Positions 37,252-46,165 of a stretch of DNA of 64,000 bases are shown in pieces (the stretch's first letter is position 1; each line of letters begins with the position of its first letter). Both the position numbers and the translations under genes were made by a program. This DNA is from Rhizophagus irregularis (taxonomy: Eukaryota; Glomeromycota; Glomeromycetes; Glomerales; Glomeraceae). A model generated the notes under the pieces. The model had not been told where the DNA came from. It saw nothing but the letters and a program-made list of their open reading frames with translations, and made no database searches. The stretch spans positions 2,046,001 through 2,110,000 of the forward strand of contig NC_089429.1 in the NCBI RefSeq assembly GCF_026210795.1, written 5' to 3'.

Positions 37252-38343
37252 TTATTCCCAAAACTTGCGGATTAAGGCGGGGACATCCTCCTCCAACCGG
37301 TCAGCGGGTTCCCAAGTGGCTTCGGTATCTGGGTATCGTTCCCACTTGACTAGATACTGGTCTTGACCCTTCCTAATGCGATGCCGGAGTATCCGCTCAG
37401 GTACAAATCTTTCAGGTTGCCCTCTTATCACGGAGTCAGGTGGGGGATATTCATTTTCTGGAACAATTTGCAACTCTTTTCGGGTGTACGCACATCTGGA
37501 TACACCTAGTCGCCCGTGTGGTCCATCAAGAAGATACGTAGGAGGTTGTTCGGGTGAGAGTATCATTTTTTTGATGACACGGATATTGGGATTCCATCTT
37601 ATGTCTCCTGTACGAAATTTTCCATGGAGTTTATTACCGAGTACTGAGATAGGTTCATCTAACTTTACTCAGACACGCGTTCCTTCAGAGAGAAGTTCCG
37701 TCTTTTTTGACACTTTGGGTGACCCAGTCGGAATATCTGGAGAATTTCTTTGCCAGATTTCATCTATTTTATTAACTACATCATGGAAATCTTCTGACCA
37801 TTCCACGGATGTCACCCCGGTCTTCAACTCCTGTGCCACCATTCGTTTTAGGAGAGGCTCCTGGATCGCTTGGATAGCTCGTTCAGCGTATGATTGCTGT
37901 TTGTGTCTTCCCGGCTCTCCAAACCTCATCATCACCCCTAGGCTGTTCAGGAAAAAATCACGTACCTGATCATTGGTGAATTCTGATCCGGAGTCTGTCT
38001 CCATTCGATGTGTTGGTGGCTTAATGCGATTTCTTCTGTAGATTTTAACAAATCCATTGAGAACCCTATTTGCAGTCTTATCCTTTAGGGGTTCTGCGTC
38101 AACTCGTTTACCCGCGACTTCTACCACTACGAGAAAATAGTGGAATCCTTTGGGGTCGACTGGCATCTCTGCGAGATCTGCCTGATGCGTCGCATTTGGT
38201 TTCCATACAACTACTCGTGGACGCTCTGATGACTTTTCCTTTAGGGGCTTTTTGTATAGGTTGTAGTGCTCCTCACCTTTTAGAATTCGTGCTGGTACTC
38301 CGGAGAGATTGTAGTATTTGTAGTAATTCTCTAAATGCGACAT
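37252..38343 (-). pseudogene. Polinton integrase (rve core plus chromodomain), nonsense-broken (B)
   Basis: The ATG at 38343 starts MSHLENYYKYYNLSG. DDE residues appear in HQADLAEMP, ETDSGSEFTN and SYAERAI, all intact. An in-frame TGA near 37669 follows the core, where copy A has CGA, a C to T change. The same frame then stays open through an SH3-like linker to the chromodomain (YLVKWERYPDTEATWEP) at the C-terminus. A truncated core without chromodomain could in principle be made. The start is 44 bases from the DUF5679-like start on the other strand; the 3' end converges on the protease gene. Confidence 0.86.
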
Positions 38344-38387
38344 ATTATGACAAATTAAAGGAAAGATTTCGGACTTCAAATCTTAAA

Positions 38388-38708
38388 ATGACACGATTTT
38401 ACTGCCTAAAGTGTAAGAAGGAAACCGAGACTGCTAGTGAAATACAAGATATGACCACAAATGGGCGTTACCGGCTGCATGGTGATTGCACAGTTTGTGG
38501 TATGCATAAGAATACTTTTACTGGGATAGACTGGGTTATCAAAAAGAAAACTAAGGAGAAGAAAAAAGAAATCGCGGCTAAAAGACATCAGACGGCGTAC
38601 AATCGGCAATGCAAAAAACTCGGGCAGAAAATCTTAGATTCTGATGACACGTGTAAGCAGTGTATTGATAAATGCCTTAAGGAGGCAAAAAAGAGGAAGA
38701 CGGATTAG
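38388..38708 (+). CDS. DUF5679-like small zinc protein (B), intact
   Basis: 106 residues. Cys pairs are CLKC (residues 6 to 9) and CTVC (near 42), with MTTNGRYRLHGDC between, as in DUF5679 proteins of large DNA viruses and Polintons. A third pair (CKQC) and further Cys follow a Lys-rich middle, so a second zinc site is possible at the C-terminus. This is the intact version of the frameshifted copy in element A. Confidence 0.72.
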   Translation: MTRFYCLKCKKETETASEIQDMTTNGRYRLHGDCTVCGMHKNTFTGIDWVIKKKTKEKKKEIAAKRHQTAYNRQCKKLGQKILDSDDTCKQCIDKCLKEAKKRKTD

Positions 38709-38717
38709 TACCGCCTT

Positions 38718-39242
38718 CTAAAAGTATTCCTCATCATCTGAGTCATCGAGAGATACCTCTCCATTATCTGATTCATCATCCGAGTCGTCAGGAGTGCGAC
38801 CTTCCTTAAGCAATTGGATGTTGTACGTTATTTGAGTCCATTTCTCCCAGTCGGACTCTTGCATTATAAAGCTGCATCTGAGGAGAGCTTTTTCTACTGC
38901 CACCATTCCTGCGAACCTAGTGTATTTTTTCTGATCGGCTTCAATGAAATTGTCAATGGCCTCCCTGTAGTAGTCTACCGCCCTGTCGTATTCCTCCTTG
39001 GCTTCTTTATATCGCTTCCAGAGTACTCGTTCAGCTTCGGCACTCCAGATTGGGTTGACTTCTAGAAGATGTGGTCCAAAATTGCTACTTGGAATACATT
39101 CCAGGATATGGCATACAAGTTTGGGAATTACTGATACTGCGTGCGGGTTTTGGTGGCTTTTTAGGATCTCCCTATTGATACCCGTAAGATCGGGGACTGT
39201 GTAGCTAAAGATTCCTGCCAACTTTTCTACGGTATATGTCAT
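38718..39242 (-). CDS. Terminal acidic helical protein, type-1 N-terminus (B)
   Basis: 174 residues. The C-terminal half (from LWKRYKEAKEEY onward) matches the element A protein and ends in a Ser-Asp-Asp-Glu tail. The N-terminal 77 or so residues (MTYTVEKLAGIFSYTVPDL...) are unrelated to those in A. The ATG is the last codon before the right TIR, so its promoter is the TIR itself and is the same as that of the helicase at the other end. Not recognised. Confidence 0.65.
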   Translation of the reverse strand: MTYTVEKLAGIFSYTVPDLTGINREILKSHQNPHAVSVIPKLVCHILECIPSSNFGPHLLEVNPIWSAEAERVLWKRYKEAKEEYDRAVDYYREAIDNFIEADQKKYTRFAGMVAVEKALLRCSFIMQESDWEKWTQITYNIQLLKEGRTPDDSDDESDNGEVSLDDSDDEEYF

Positions 39243-39750
39243 TTTTTCGTTCTATTAAATCGAGTACTAATTTATAGTTACCTAATCTTCAATTGCCGAA
39301 TGTATTTTTTCCAAAGATCCGCGCTCCTACCTGGTCACCCTCCTGTGGTTTTCCAGACCTTCTAGGGGCTATTGACCTACCTGTTCACTCGGTTTGTTAT
39401 CTCACTGCCTCCAATAAGATAATGAACGGAATCCTGAAAGAGTAACGGATCGTAACGAATGTAACAGATCTGGGGGGGTAAAATCAAAACTTTTTTCTGA
39501 GGGGTGTCCTCTCCTAGTATTCTGAAATATCTGTTACATCTGTTACATCTATTACTCCCTTCTGATTCTATCGTATTTTCCTCTCTTTTTCCTTATTTTA
39601 TCTGTTTTTTAGTATATTTTTAGTAACAGATGTAGTAACGGATAGTAACGGATCTTGGTTAACCCTCCCCCATGAATGGGGGAAGGAGGTACTGCGAGGA
39701 CGTGAGTCCGAGGTGGAGGAACGTAGTGACTACACTACCAGCCCGACGAC
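39243..39750 (-). repeat. Right terminal inverted repeat of element B (GTAAC type)
   Basis: The inverted partner of 16512-17019. The 9-mer clusters are GTAACGGAT, GTAACGAAT and GTAACAGAT at 39442, 39452 and 39461; ATCTGTTAC, ATCTGTTAC and ATCTATTAC at 39529, 39538 and 39547; GTAACAGAT, GTAACGGAT and GTAACGGAT at 39623, 39635 and 39645. The terminus CCAGCCCGACGAC ends at 39750. Confidence 0.9.
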
Positions 39751-39755
39751 ATATT
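39751..39755. repeat. Target-site duplication, right copy (ATATT)
   Basis: ATATT (ATATTG with the next base) directly follows the right TIR and matches 16507-16511. Confidence 0.65.
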
Positions 39756-40130
39756 GTATAAATATCTTTCTACTGTATATCAGTATTTTGTATACTGTTC
39801 GCAAAATATGGATACGGTATATTAAATTCATACGTCTATAACGTATCATTCATTTCTGCTATAGATACGGTATATTAAATCATACGTTTATAACGTATTT
39901 TACTGTGAATAATAGATACGGTATATTAAAATCCTTATATTCTACTACTTGATCTACCATTACGCGAACTTTTCTTGCTATTGTTCGAAGTAGTCATCAG
40001 CAAATTTAATCGGGCATAATATTACGTAAGTTACGATGTCCGTAAATTTACGGAGTAAATATACATAAGTTTACGGGTATCGTAAACTTCCAGAATATTA
40101 TAGCATATACTTTTGCAAATTTTACGTACT
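39756..40130. other. AT-rich flank with dispersed host repeats
   Basis: There is no gene. The short repeat GATACGGTATATTAAA recurs three times (39800-39935), alternating with CATACGTTTATAACGTAT-like strings. The segment ATACTGTTCGCAAAAT matches the flank on the other side of element B and the end of the window. An inverted pair around GTAAATTTACGGAG lies near 40050. Confidence 0.6.
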
Positions 40131-40460
40131 GTAATCGTTGCGGAATATTACGCTCGAAATCCTTTGAAAATTTACGTACCGGAATCGTTATGAAATATTA
40201 CGCTCGAAATCCTTCAAAAATTTACGTACCGTAATCATTGCGAAATATTATGCTCGAAATCCTTCGAAAATTTATGTACCAGAATCATTACAAAATATTA
40301 CGCTCGAAATCCTTCGTACCGGAATCGTTACGAAATATTACGCTCGAAATCCTTCGAAAATGTACGTACCAGAATCATTACGAAATATTACGCTCGAAAT
40401 CCTTCGAAAATGTACGTACCGGAATCGTTACGAAATATTACGCTCGAAATCCTTCGCACC
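40130..40460. repeat. Minisatellite, about 50-bp unit, about seven copies
   Basis: Copies of a unit containing AATATTACGCTCGAAATCC and TTACGTACCGGAATCGTTA start near 40142, 40193, 40242, 40293, 40331, 40380 and 40431. One unit is shortened. A reading frame across it encodes only the repeat and is not considered a gene. Confidence 0.8.
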
Positions 40461-40734
40461 TAGAGTTTCAAACCGGATTTATTTTTAAATCCGGATTAGA
40501 TATGAATAAACCGGATGCCTTCGGATTTTTCAAAAAGGTTGGGACACTTAGCAAAATTTAAAGAACTCGGAAATATTTGGTAAAGTTAAAATTATACGCT
40601 AATTCTGCGGCTTATATGAAAAGTGTTATGCTCAGTTATACATGCGCCATGTTGTGCGCATAAATCGGGTATAGTTCATGATAATCTTAATCTTTGAATC
40701 TTACCTGTCTTTACTAATAAAAAAATTTTTTTTT
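40461..40734. other. Non-coding, dispersed repeat fragments
   Basis: A short palindrome (AATCCGGATTTA-like, near 40475-40500) is present. The string TTAAAGAACTCGGAAATATT, followed by TGGTAA, recurs at 49757-49790. No gene is seen. Confidence 0.5.
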
Positions 40735-41020
40735 CAGCGAGACTTTTCCCAATTTAACATCTAAAAAGCTTTCTGCAAGATATAAAGAACGTTTTTGTTA
40801 ATGCTCCTACATGAAGATGTACACAGTTCACTTAAAAGAACATGGAATTGCATCACCACGTAAAATTCCGTTACCTAATGCAACACGGTGGAATTCTTAG
40901 TTTCGACTGATTTTTTATGCTAAAGATTATATGAAGCTGAATTGCGAGTTAATACCAGAAATGAAAAAAATAGCGAAAATTCATGCTATTTTACAAGATA
41001 ATCAACAAAGGGGTAATTAC
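40735..41020 (+). pseudogene. hAT-like transposase remnant
   Basis: Two short frames give LTSKKLSARYKERF and then VHLKEHGIASPRKIPLPNA followed by TRWNS and an aromatic Tyr-Ala-Lys-Asp segment. The NATRWNS core is typical of hAT transposases in the region before the dimerisation domain. A TAA, a frame change and a TAG (where a Trp codon would fit) interrupt it. Only about 90 codons remain, and no terminal inverted repeats are visible. The call rests on one motif and general resemblance. Confidence 0.45.
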
Positions 41021-41500
41021 CATCAGGGTAGTAATTACTACCATTTTTCATTTTATTTCACCTTTTTCAAAAGAATTTGTTCATACTCTCGATTTTTTTC
41101 AACAAAAAAATTCGCCTATTTTCCCCTTTATTGACCACGACTTCAGCATCTTGATTCTTACTTACAGCTAGTTTTTTGTTAATTTAGTTTTTTTTTCATA
41201 TTTTTTGCTTTATTAAGCTAATAACCAACAAAATATCACCAATAAACAAAATCAAAATACTAGTTTATTACAAACATATTTTATAAATTTTATCACAACA
41301 AAAAATCATCGTCCCTGGTACGTATATGTGATATCTGCTTCGAATTTTACTGAATAACTACATATGTATACTTTTTTAGTATTCGCATCAGGATTTAATC
41401 AGATTTATCAAAAAATTTGCCGACGGGCTTTAATTTATTGGTTTTTATATTTTATGTTTATTTTACTGAAAATTTTTGGATACTTTTAAAATATATCGTG
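41021..41500. other. AT-rich, no gene
   Basis: Low-complexity AT-rich DNA. The last part (AATTTGCCGACGGGCTTTAA near 41415) is repeated at 41888, so it belongs to the neighbouring repeat region. Confidence 0.5.
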
Positions 41501-42440
41501 TTTTTCTGTGGTTTCGATCTTTGTTCTACGTACCATTTTAGACCCTGATCGATATTTGTTTCACGTACTATTTTAGACCCTGATCGATATTTGTTTCACG
41601 TACTATTTTAGATTCTAATCCACATACATTGATATTGGTTCCACGTAGATACATTTATAATAACCCGAGTATGATTAATACTTTTTCTTAGATTTTTTTT
41701 ATATCCACATATGTAGACCCAAATCCACGTGTTCTTCTCCACATACATCGATATTGGTTTCACGTAGGTACATTTATAATAACCCGAGTATGATTAATAC
41801 TTTTTCTTAGATTTTTTTTATATCCACATATGTAGACCCAAATCCACGTGTCCTTCTCCACATACATCGATTTGATTCCACGTAGGTACAAAAAATTTGC
41901 TGACGGGCTTTAATTTATTGGTTTTTATATATTATGTTTATTTTACTGAAAATTTTTGGATACTTTTTAAATATATCGTATTTTTCTGGAGTTTCGATCT
42001 TTGTTCCACGTACTATTTTAGACCCTGATCCACATACATTGATATTAGTTCCACGTAGGCACATTTAATAACTTCTGGGTATGATTTATACTTCTTCTTA
42101 GATTTTTTTATATCCACATATATATTTAATAATTCGTAACCATTAGTATTGATTGAGCTCAGGGGATTTGTTTTTATTTTTTATATTGGCATTAACAGGT
42201 CGCAGGAAAAATGAAAATTTTCGTATATTTTCAAAATTTATCATTTTTTCCGACTTTTACAGTACTATTTTAGTCCCTGATCCACGTATGTACATTCATA
42301 ATAATTCATAACCATTAAATATTATTAAGCTTTTCCACATACATCGATATTGGTTCCACGTGGATACATTTATAGCAACTTCTAAGTTTTTCCTAATTTA
42401 GATTTTTTTATATCCACGTATGTACATTTAATATTCATAA
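41400..42440. repeat. Tandem and interspersed repeats with CCACGTA motif
   Basis: An approximately 118-bp unit (CCACGTAGGTACATTTATAA ... TATATCCACATATGTAGACC) occurs in near-perfect tandem from about 41640 to 41880, with decayed further copies to 42440. A larger block (GCCGACGGGCTTTAATTTAT onward) at 41418 recurs at 41890. CCACGTA and TACGTGG-like strings appear throughout. No coding signal is seen. Confidence 0.7.
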
Positions 42441-42537
42441 ATACCGTAAAATAAAGACTTGCTCAATATTTTTTTTCGTGAGGATTCTTACCTTATCATA
42501 AATTTTATAATTCTCTATTATCATCAACATTACAAAC

Positions 42538-43610
42538 ATGTCCGGAGATAGATCAGAATTTCGAAATAAAATTCAAAAACTTCTATCGGCGGGTGAAGAA
42601 ACATCAAACAAACGCCGAGGTATTGAAAGTAGTATGAGTAGCACGAGTAGCATGAGCGAAAATAGCTATGAAGTTTTTAATGGTATGCAAATATTTGAAT
42701 ATTATCATTTTTTAAAATTATGATAATTTATATTTTATAACAAAAATTTATTTTATTAGAACAACTCATAAAACTCAACAAAAAGGTTGATAATATGATA
42801 GAACAAAATAAACAGTTCAACACTAAATTAATCGAAGAGAACGTAAAAACCAATAAACATTTGGAATTTTTATGCAATAGAATGAAGCATATTGAGGAGA
42901 TGGTTGAATCTGATAATTCCGGTGATAATAACTTCATAAAGGTTAGTCTAGCTTTTTTAAATTTTAAAGTCATATACATGTTATAACTCAAATTATATTT
43001 CTTTAGACCATAATAAAAGATGTTGCTAAAGCAACATTTAATATAAGTATATACCCTACCAAAGAAGAATTACGAGAAGCAACTGAGGAATTTCTCAAAA
43101 TTTGACATCAAGACTTTTACAACAAATTCACTACTAAAACGCAGTGGATTTCATATTTTAACAACAAAATTTGTCCAGAAGTAAATTTTTTATATTTAAT
43201 ATTTACGTTTTAGAAAACTAATAAATAATAATAATCTTTTTTTTTAATAAAAGCTTCTATCAAAACAAAGATCCCTACGAAGTTGCTTGACAACTAAAGC
43301 TAGAGATGCTTTATTCAGCTATTTTGGAGAAGTAATTTTGCCACCCATCAATACTAACACTTCATCAGCAGGGATAATTGAATGGAAAAATCATCCTGCA
43401 GTGGCTGAATGTTACAATAAACTTTTTAATCAAAATGGAAGTTTGGGCATGCTTACGCGAATACTTGAAAGAGTACTCGCTAGAGAATATCCATCTTCTT
43501 TGCATCTCGCCTTCGTAACAGCCACGTTCGCAGTATTATTGGACCCAAAGTCTAAAACAATACAAACAAATGAAAATACAATGAAAAATAAAATAGAATA
43601 TTATATGGTA
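42538..43610 (+). pseudogene. Spliced lineage-specific gene with coiled coil, one nonsense codon
   Basis: Four exons are visible. Exon 1 (42538-42682) starts MSGDRSEFRNKIQKLL and is Ser-rich. The intron at 42683-42759 has GTATGC...TTAG. Exon 2 (42760-42941) is a Lys/Glu/Asn-rich coiled coil. The intron at 42942-43006 is GTTAGT...TTTAG. Exon 3 (from 43007) reads IIKDVAKATFNISIYP and hits a TGA near 43103. The frame continues (HQDFYNKFTTKTQWISYF) to a splice site near 43182. Exon 4 (about 43252-43603) encodes GEVILPPINTNTSSAGIIEW and a helical end. Exon phases agree across the introns. The family is not recognised. Confidence 0.6.
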
Positions 43611-44402
43611 AATTTCATAATTTTGAACTTAAATTGTAATAATGGTATCTATTTATTAACTAATTTATTTAAATTATTAACGGTCAGAATTTATTAGATG
43701 ATGATAGAACAGACGGCAAAAACTAAAAAATATATTGATTCCGTAAGTAAAAAAATTCTTCTTTTTCGATAATATTATATCCTTTTTCCTTTAAAGGTTC
43801 TGACTAATTAATATAATTCTTTTCTATATTACTAAATTTAACAAGTGTGCATGTTTTTCAATTTTGAATGGGGGAGGTGCTGATGGAAATATGTTTTTTT
43901 TAAAGTAAAGGCTTAGCAAGAATTTTATATATAAAAATTTGCAAATTTTTTGTAACAAACCAAATAAAATTTTCAATTCAATAATAAATTTAAGGCAAAT
44001 TTGACTTTTTACTTCATGTGCCGATCTCTGGAAATAATCAAAATATGATCGGCTTTTATCAGCCGATCATTTATCCAATTCTAGTAAAATTTTATTCAAT
44101 TCGGCTGATCTGGGACCAAAGATTTTTAAAGAAAACTTCAATAAAATAAAAACAATAAAATAAAAACGTATTTTGTGGTGAAAAAACATATTTTTTATTA
44201 ATTACGTGCAAAAAAAAGATCAAAGTAACAAATTTTTGTGGATCGGCTGATCTTAATGAGATTCACGGCTGTATGATAAATAATTTTATATGTAAATATG
44301 GCCATTTTTACTGAAGGAAATAAAAATTTGCGTATAAATACGGTCATTTTTACCAAAGGCAATAGCAAGTAAATAATTCAAATCCTATACAAATACCTTA
44401 AA
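43611..44402. other. AT-rich, no gene; CGGCTGATC repeats
   Basis: A 22-bp palindrome built from GATCGGCT and AGCCGATC lies near 44049-44071. Further GCCGATC/GATCGGC strings occur at 44017, 44099 and 44240, suggesting the ends of a small transposon. A short stretch (ATACGGTCATTTTTAC) repeats near 44310-44350. No coding sequence is supported. Confidence 0.5.
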
Positions 44403-44546
44403 ATGATACCCCAGGAATGCCCATATTGCTCAAGAACATTTTCCTCCAAATCTGGATATACTCAACATGTTAAACATTGTGTTCCTCCTGTAATTGTTAG
44501 TGATAGTGAATCGAATCTCGTAACTGATATTAATATGTTTATTTAA
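44403..44546 (+). pseudogene. N-terminal fragment of a zinc-finger (transposase-type) protein
   Basis: A 47-codon ORF, MIPQECPYCSRTFSSKSGYT followed by QHVKHC, giving C-x2-C-x12-H with further His/Cys. Such fingers often begin CACTA/Plavaka-type transposases in fungi. The frame ends precisely where the palindromic array starts (ATTTAAAGCAATTGATTAAA), so the rest of the gene was probably displaced by the repeat. The link to a transposase is inferred. Confidence 0.45.
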
Positions 44547-45735
44547 AGCAATTGATTAAACAATGGTAAGAAAATTTCGAGCAAATTTTTCTTGCCATTG
44601 TTCAAAGTATACAATTGTTTATTTTTAAAGCAATTGATTAAACAATGGCAAGAAAAGTTCGCTCGAAATTTTCTTGCCATTGTTTAATCAATTGCTTTAA
44701 AAATAAACAATTGTATACTTTGAACAATGGCAAGAAAAATTCGCTCGAACATTTCTTGCCATTGTTTAACTCAAGTCTATTGTTTTTTTTTAAAGCAATC
44801 GATTAAACAATGGCAAGAAAAATTTGCGCGAATTTTTCTTGCCATTGTTCGAAGTATATCATTGTTTATTTTTAAAGCAATTGATTAAACAATGGCAAGA
44901 AAATTTTGCTCGAACTTTTCTTGTCATTGTTCAAAGTATACCATTGTTTTTTTTTTCAAAGTAATTGATTAAACAATGGCAAGAAAAATTCGCTCGAACA
45001 TTTCTTGCCATTGTTTAACTCAAGTCTATTGTTTTTTTTAAAGCAATCGATTAAACAATGGCAAGAAAAATTTGCACGAATTTTTCTTGCCATTGTTCAA
45101 AGTATATCATTGTTTATTTTTAAAGCAATTGATTAAACAATGGCAAGAAAATTTTGCTCGAACTTTTCTTGTCATTGTTCAAAGTATACCATTGTTTTTT
45201 TTTTCAAAGTAATTGATTAAACAATGGCAAGAAAAATTCGCTCGAACATTTCTTGCCATTGTTTAACTCAAGTCTATTATTGTTTTTTTTTAAAGCAATT
45301 GATTAAACAATGGCAAGAAAAATTCTCGTGAACTTTTCTTGCTATTGTTCAAAGTATACCATTGTTTTTTTTAAAGCAATTGATTAAACAATGGTAAGAA
45401 AATTTCGCTTGAACTTTTCTTCTTGCTATTGTTCAAAGTATATCATTGTTTTTTTTTAAAGCAATTGATTAAACAATGGCAAGAAAAGTTCACGCGAACT
45501 TTTCTTGCCATTGTTCAAAGTATACCATTGTTTATTTTTAAAGCAATTGATTAAACAATGACAAAGAAATATTTATTGAATAAATAAAACATAAATTTGT
45601 TAACAAGATATCCATGAACTTTTCTTGCCATTGTTCAAAGTATACCATTGTTTATTTTTAAAGCAATTGATTAAACAATGACAAAGAAATATTTATTGAA
45701 TAAATAAAACATAAATTTGTTAACAAAATATCCAT
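44545..45735. repeat. Palindromic minisatellite array 1
   Basis: About 14 units of 80 to 90 bp. Each has AAAGCAATTGATTAAACAAT, then an inverted repeat whose arms are CAATGGCAAGAAAA and TTTTCTTGCCATTG around a TTCGCTCGAA centre, then a variable T-run. A roughly 250-bp higher-order unit repeats at about 44745-44990 and 45000-45250. The last two units (45500-45735) carry a different right half (ACAAAGAAATATTTATTGAA) and repeat with a period of about 118 bp. Short reading frames here only translate the repeat. Confidence 0.85.
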
Positions 45736-46165
45736 TATCTCAATTAATTTAACGAAATTTGGCCAAAAACCAAAATTTTTACCATTATCAGACACGCAAA
45801 TTTAATGATTACATATTTATATCTGTGTACCCACCGTAACGTATACCTATATGTATAAAATCGATAACATTTAACCGTAGTACTGATCACGTGTATGTTT
45901 ATCGCAACTGGTTCAATTACGTCAAAAAAATTATTATTTTACGACAAAAAAAAATTTGAAATTCTCGTTTATTTATTATGAAACCAATATAAAGATTTAT
46001 TGAACTCGAAAATATTAGCGATTGAAACTTAATTTTCCTTAAATTTAGGCCTTTATAAAGTTAAAAGTAAATTGACATTCCCGATCATCAAAATAAATAA
46101 AAATTTACGAAAACTTTATTCTTATAAAGATGAAAAAATGTTATTTTATTATCAGCTTGCAGTTA
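45736..46165. other. AT-rich, no gene
   Basis: Nothing is recognised beyond AT-rich DNA. It lies beyond the 3' end of the transposase pseudogene on the other strand. Confidence 0.5.

Larger units (their letters stand above)
16512..39750 (+). mobile_element. Polinton/Maverick-like element B, complete, with nested LINE
   Basis: A 23.2-kb unit bounded by inverted repeats of about 0.5 kb (left GTCATCGGGCTGG, right CCAGCCCGACGAC). ATATT occurs on both outer sides (16507-16511 and 39751-39755; six bases, ATATTG, if the first G of the left end is counted as target). Without the 8.2-kb LINE the element is about 15 kb, the normal Polinton size. It holds PolB, rve integrase with chromodomain and an FtsK/A32-type ATPase, the diagnostic Polinton trio. 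It also has an SF3 helicase, DUF5679-like and two-cysteine-adaptor-like genes, and a Gag/protease module. I find no double jelly-roll major capsid, minor capsid or cysteine maturation protease. The ATPase and integrase carry nonsense codons, so it is probably not autonomous now. Confidence 0.9.

Noticed and set aside
16512-39750. Integrated free virus or linear plasmid rather than a transposon
   Set aside because: The target duplication, the rve integrase with chromodomain, the second colinear copy and the LINE insertion all indicate a genome-resident Polinton. A virion stage is not excluded.
40238-40561. 107-codon ORF
   Set aside because: Most of it is the 50-bp minisatellite, and the remainder has no coding character.
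44545-45735. CRISPR-like array
   Set aside because: The units are palindromic throughout, have no unique spacers of constant length, lie in eukaryotic DNA with introns and have no cas genes.
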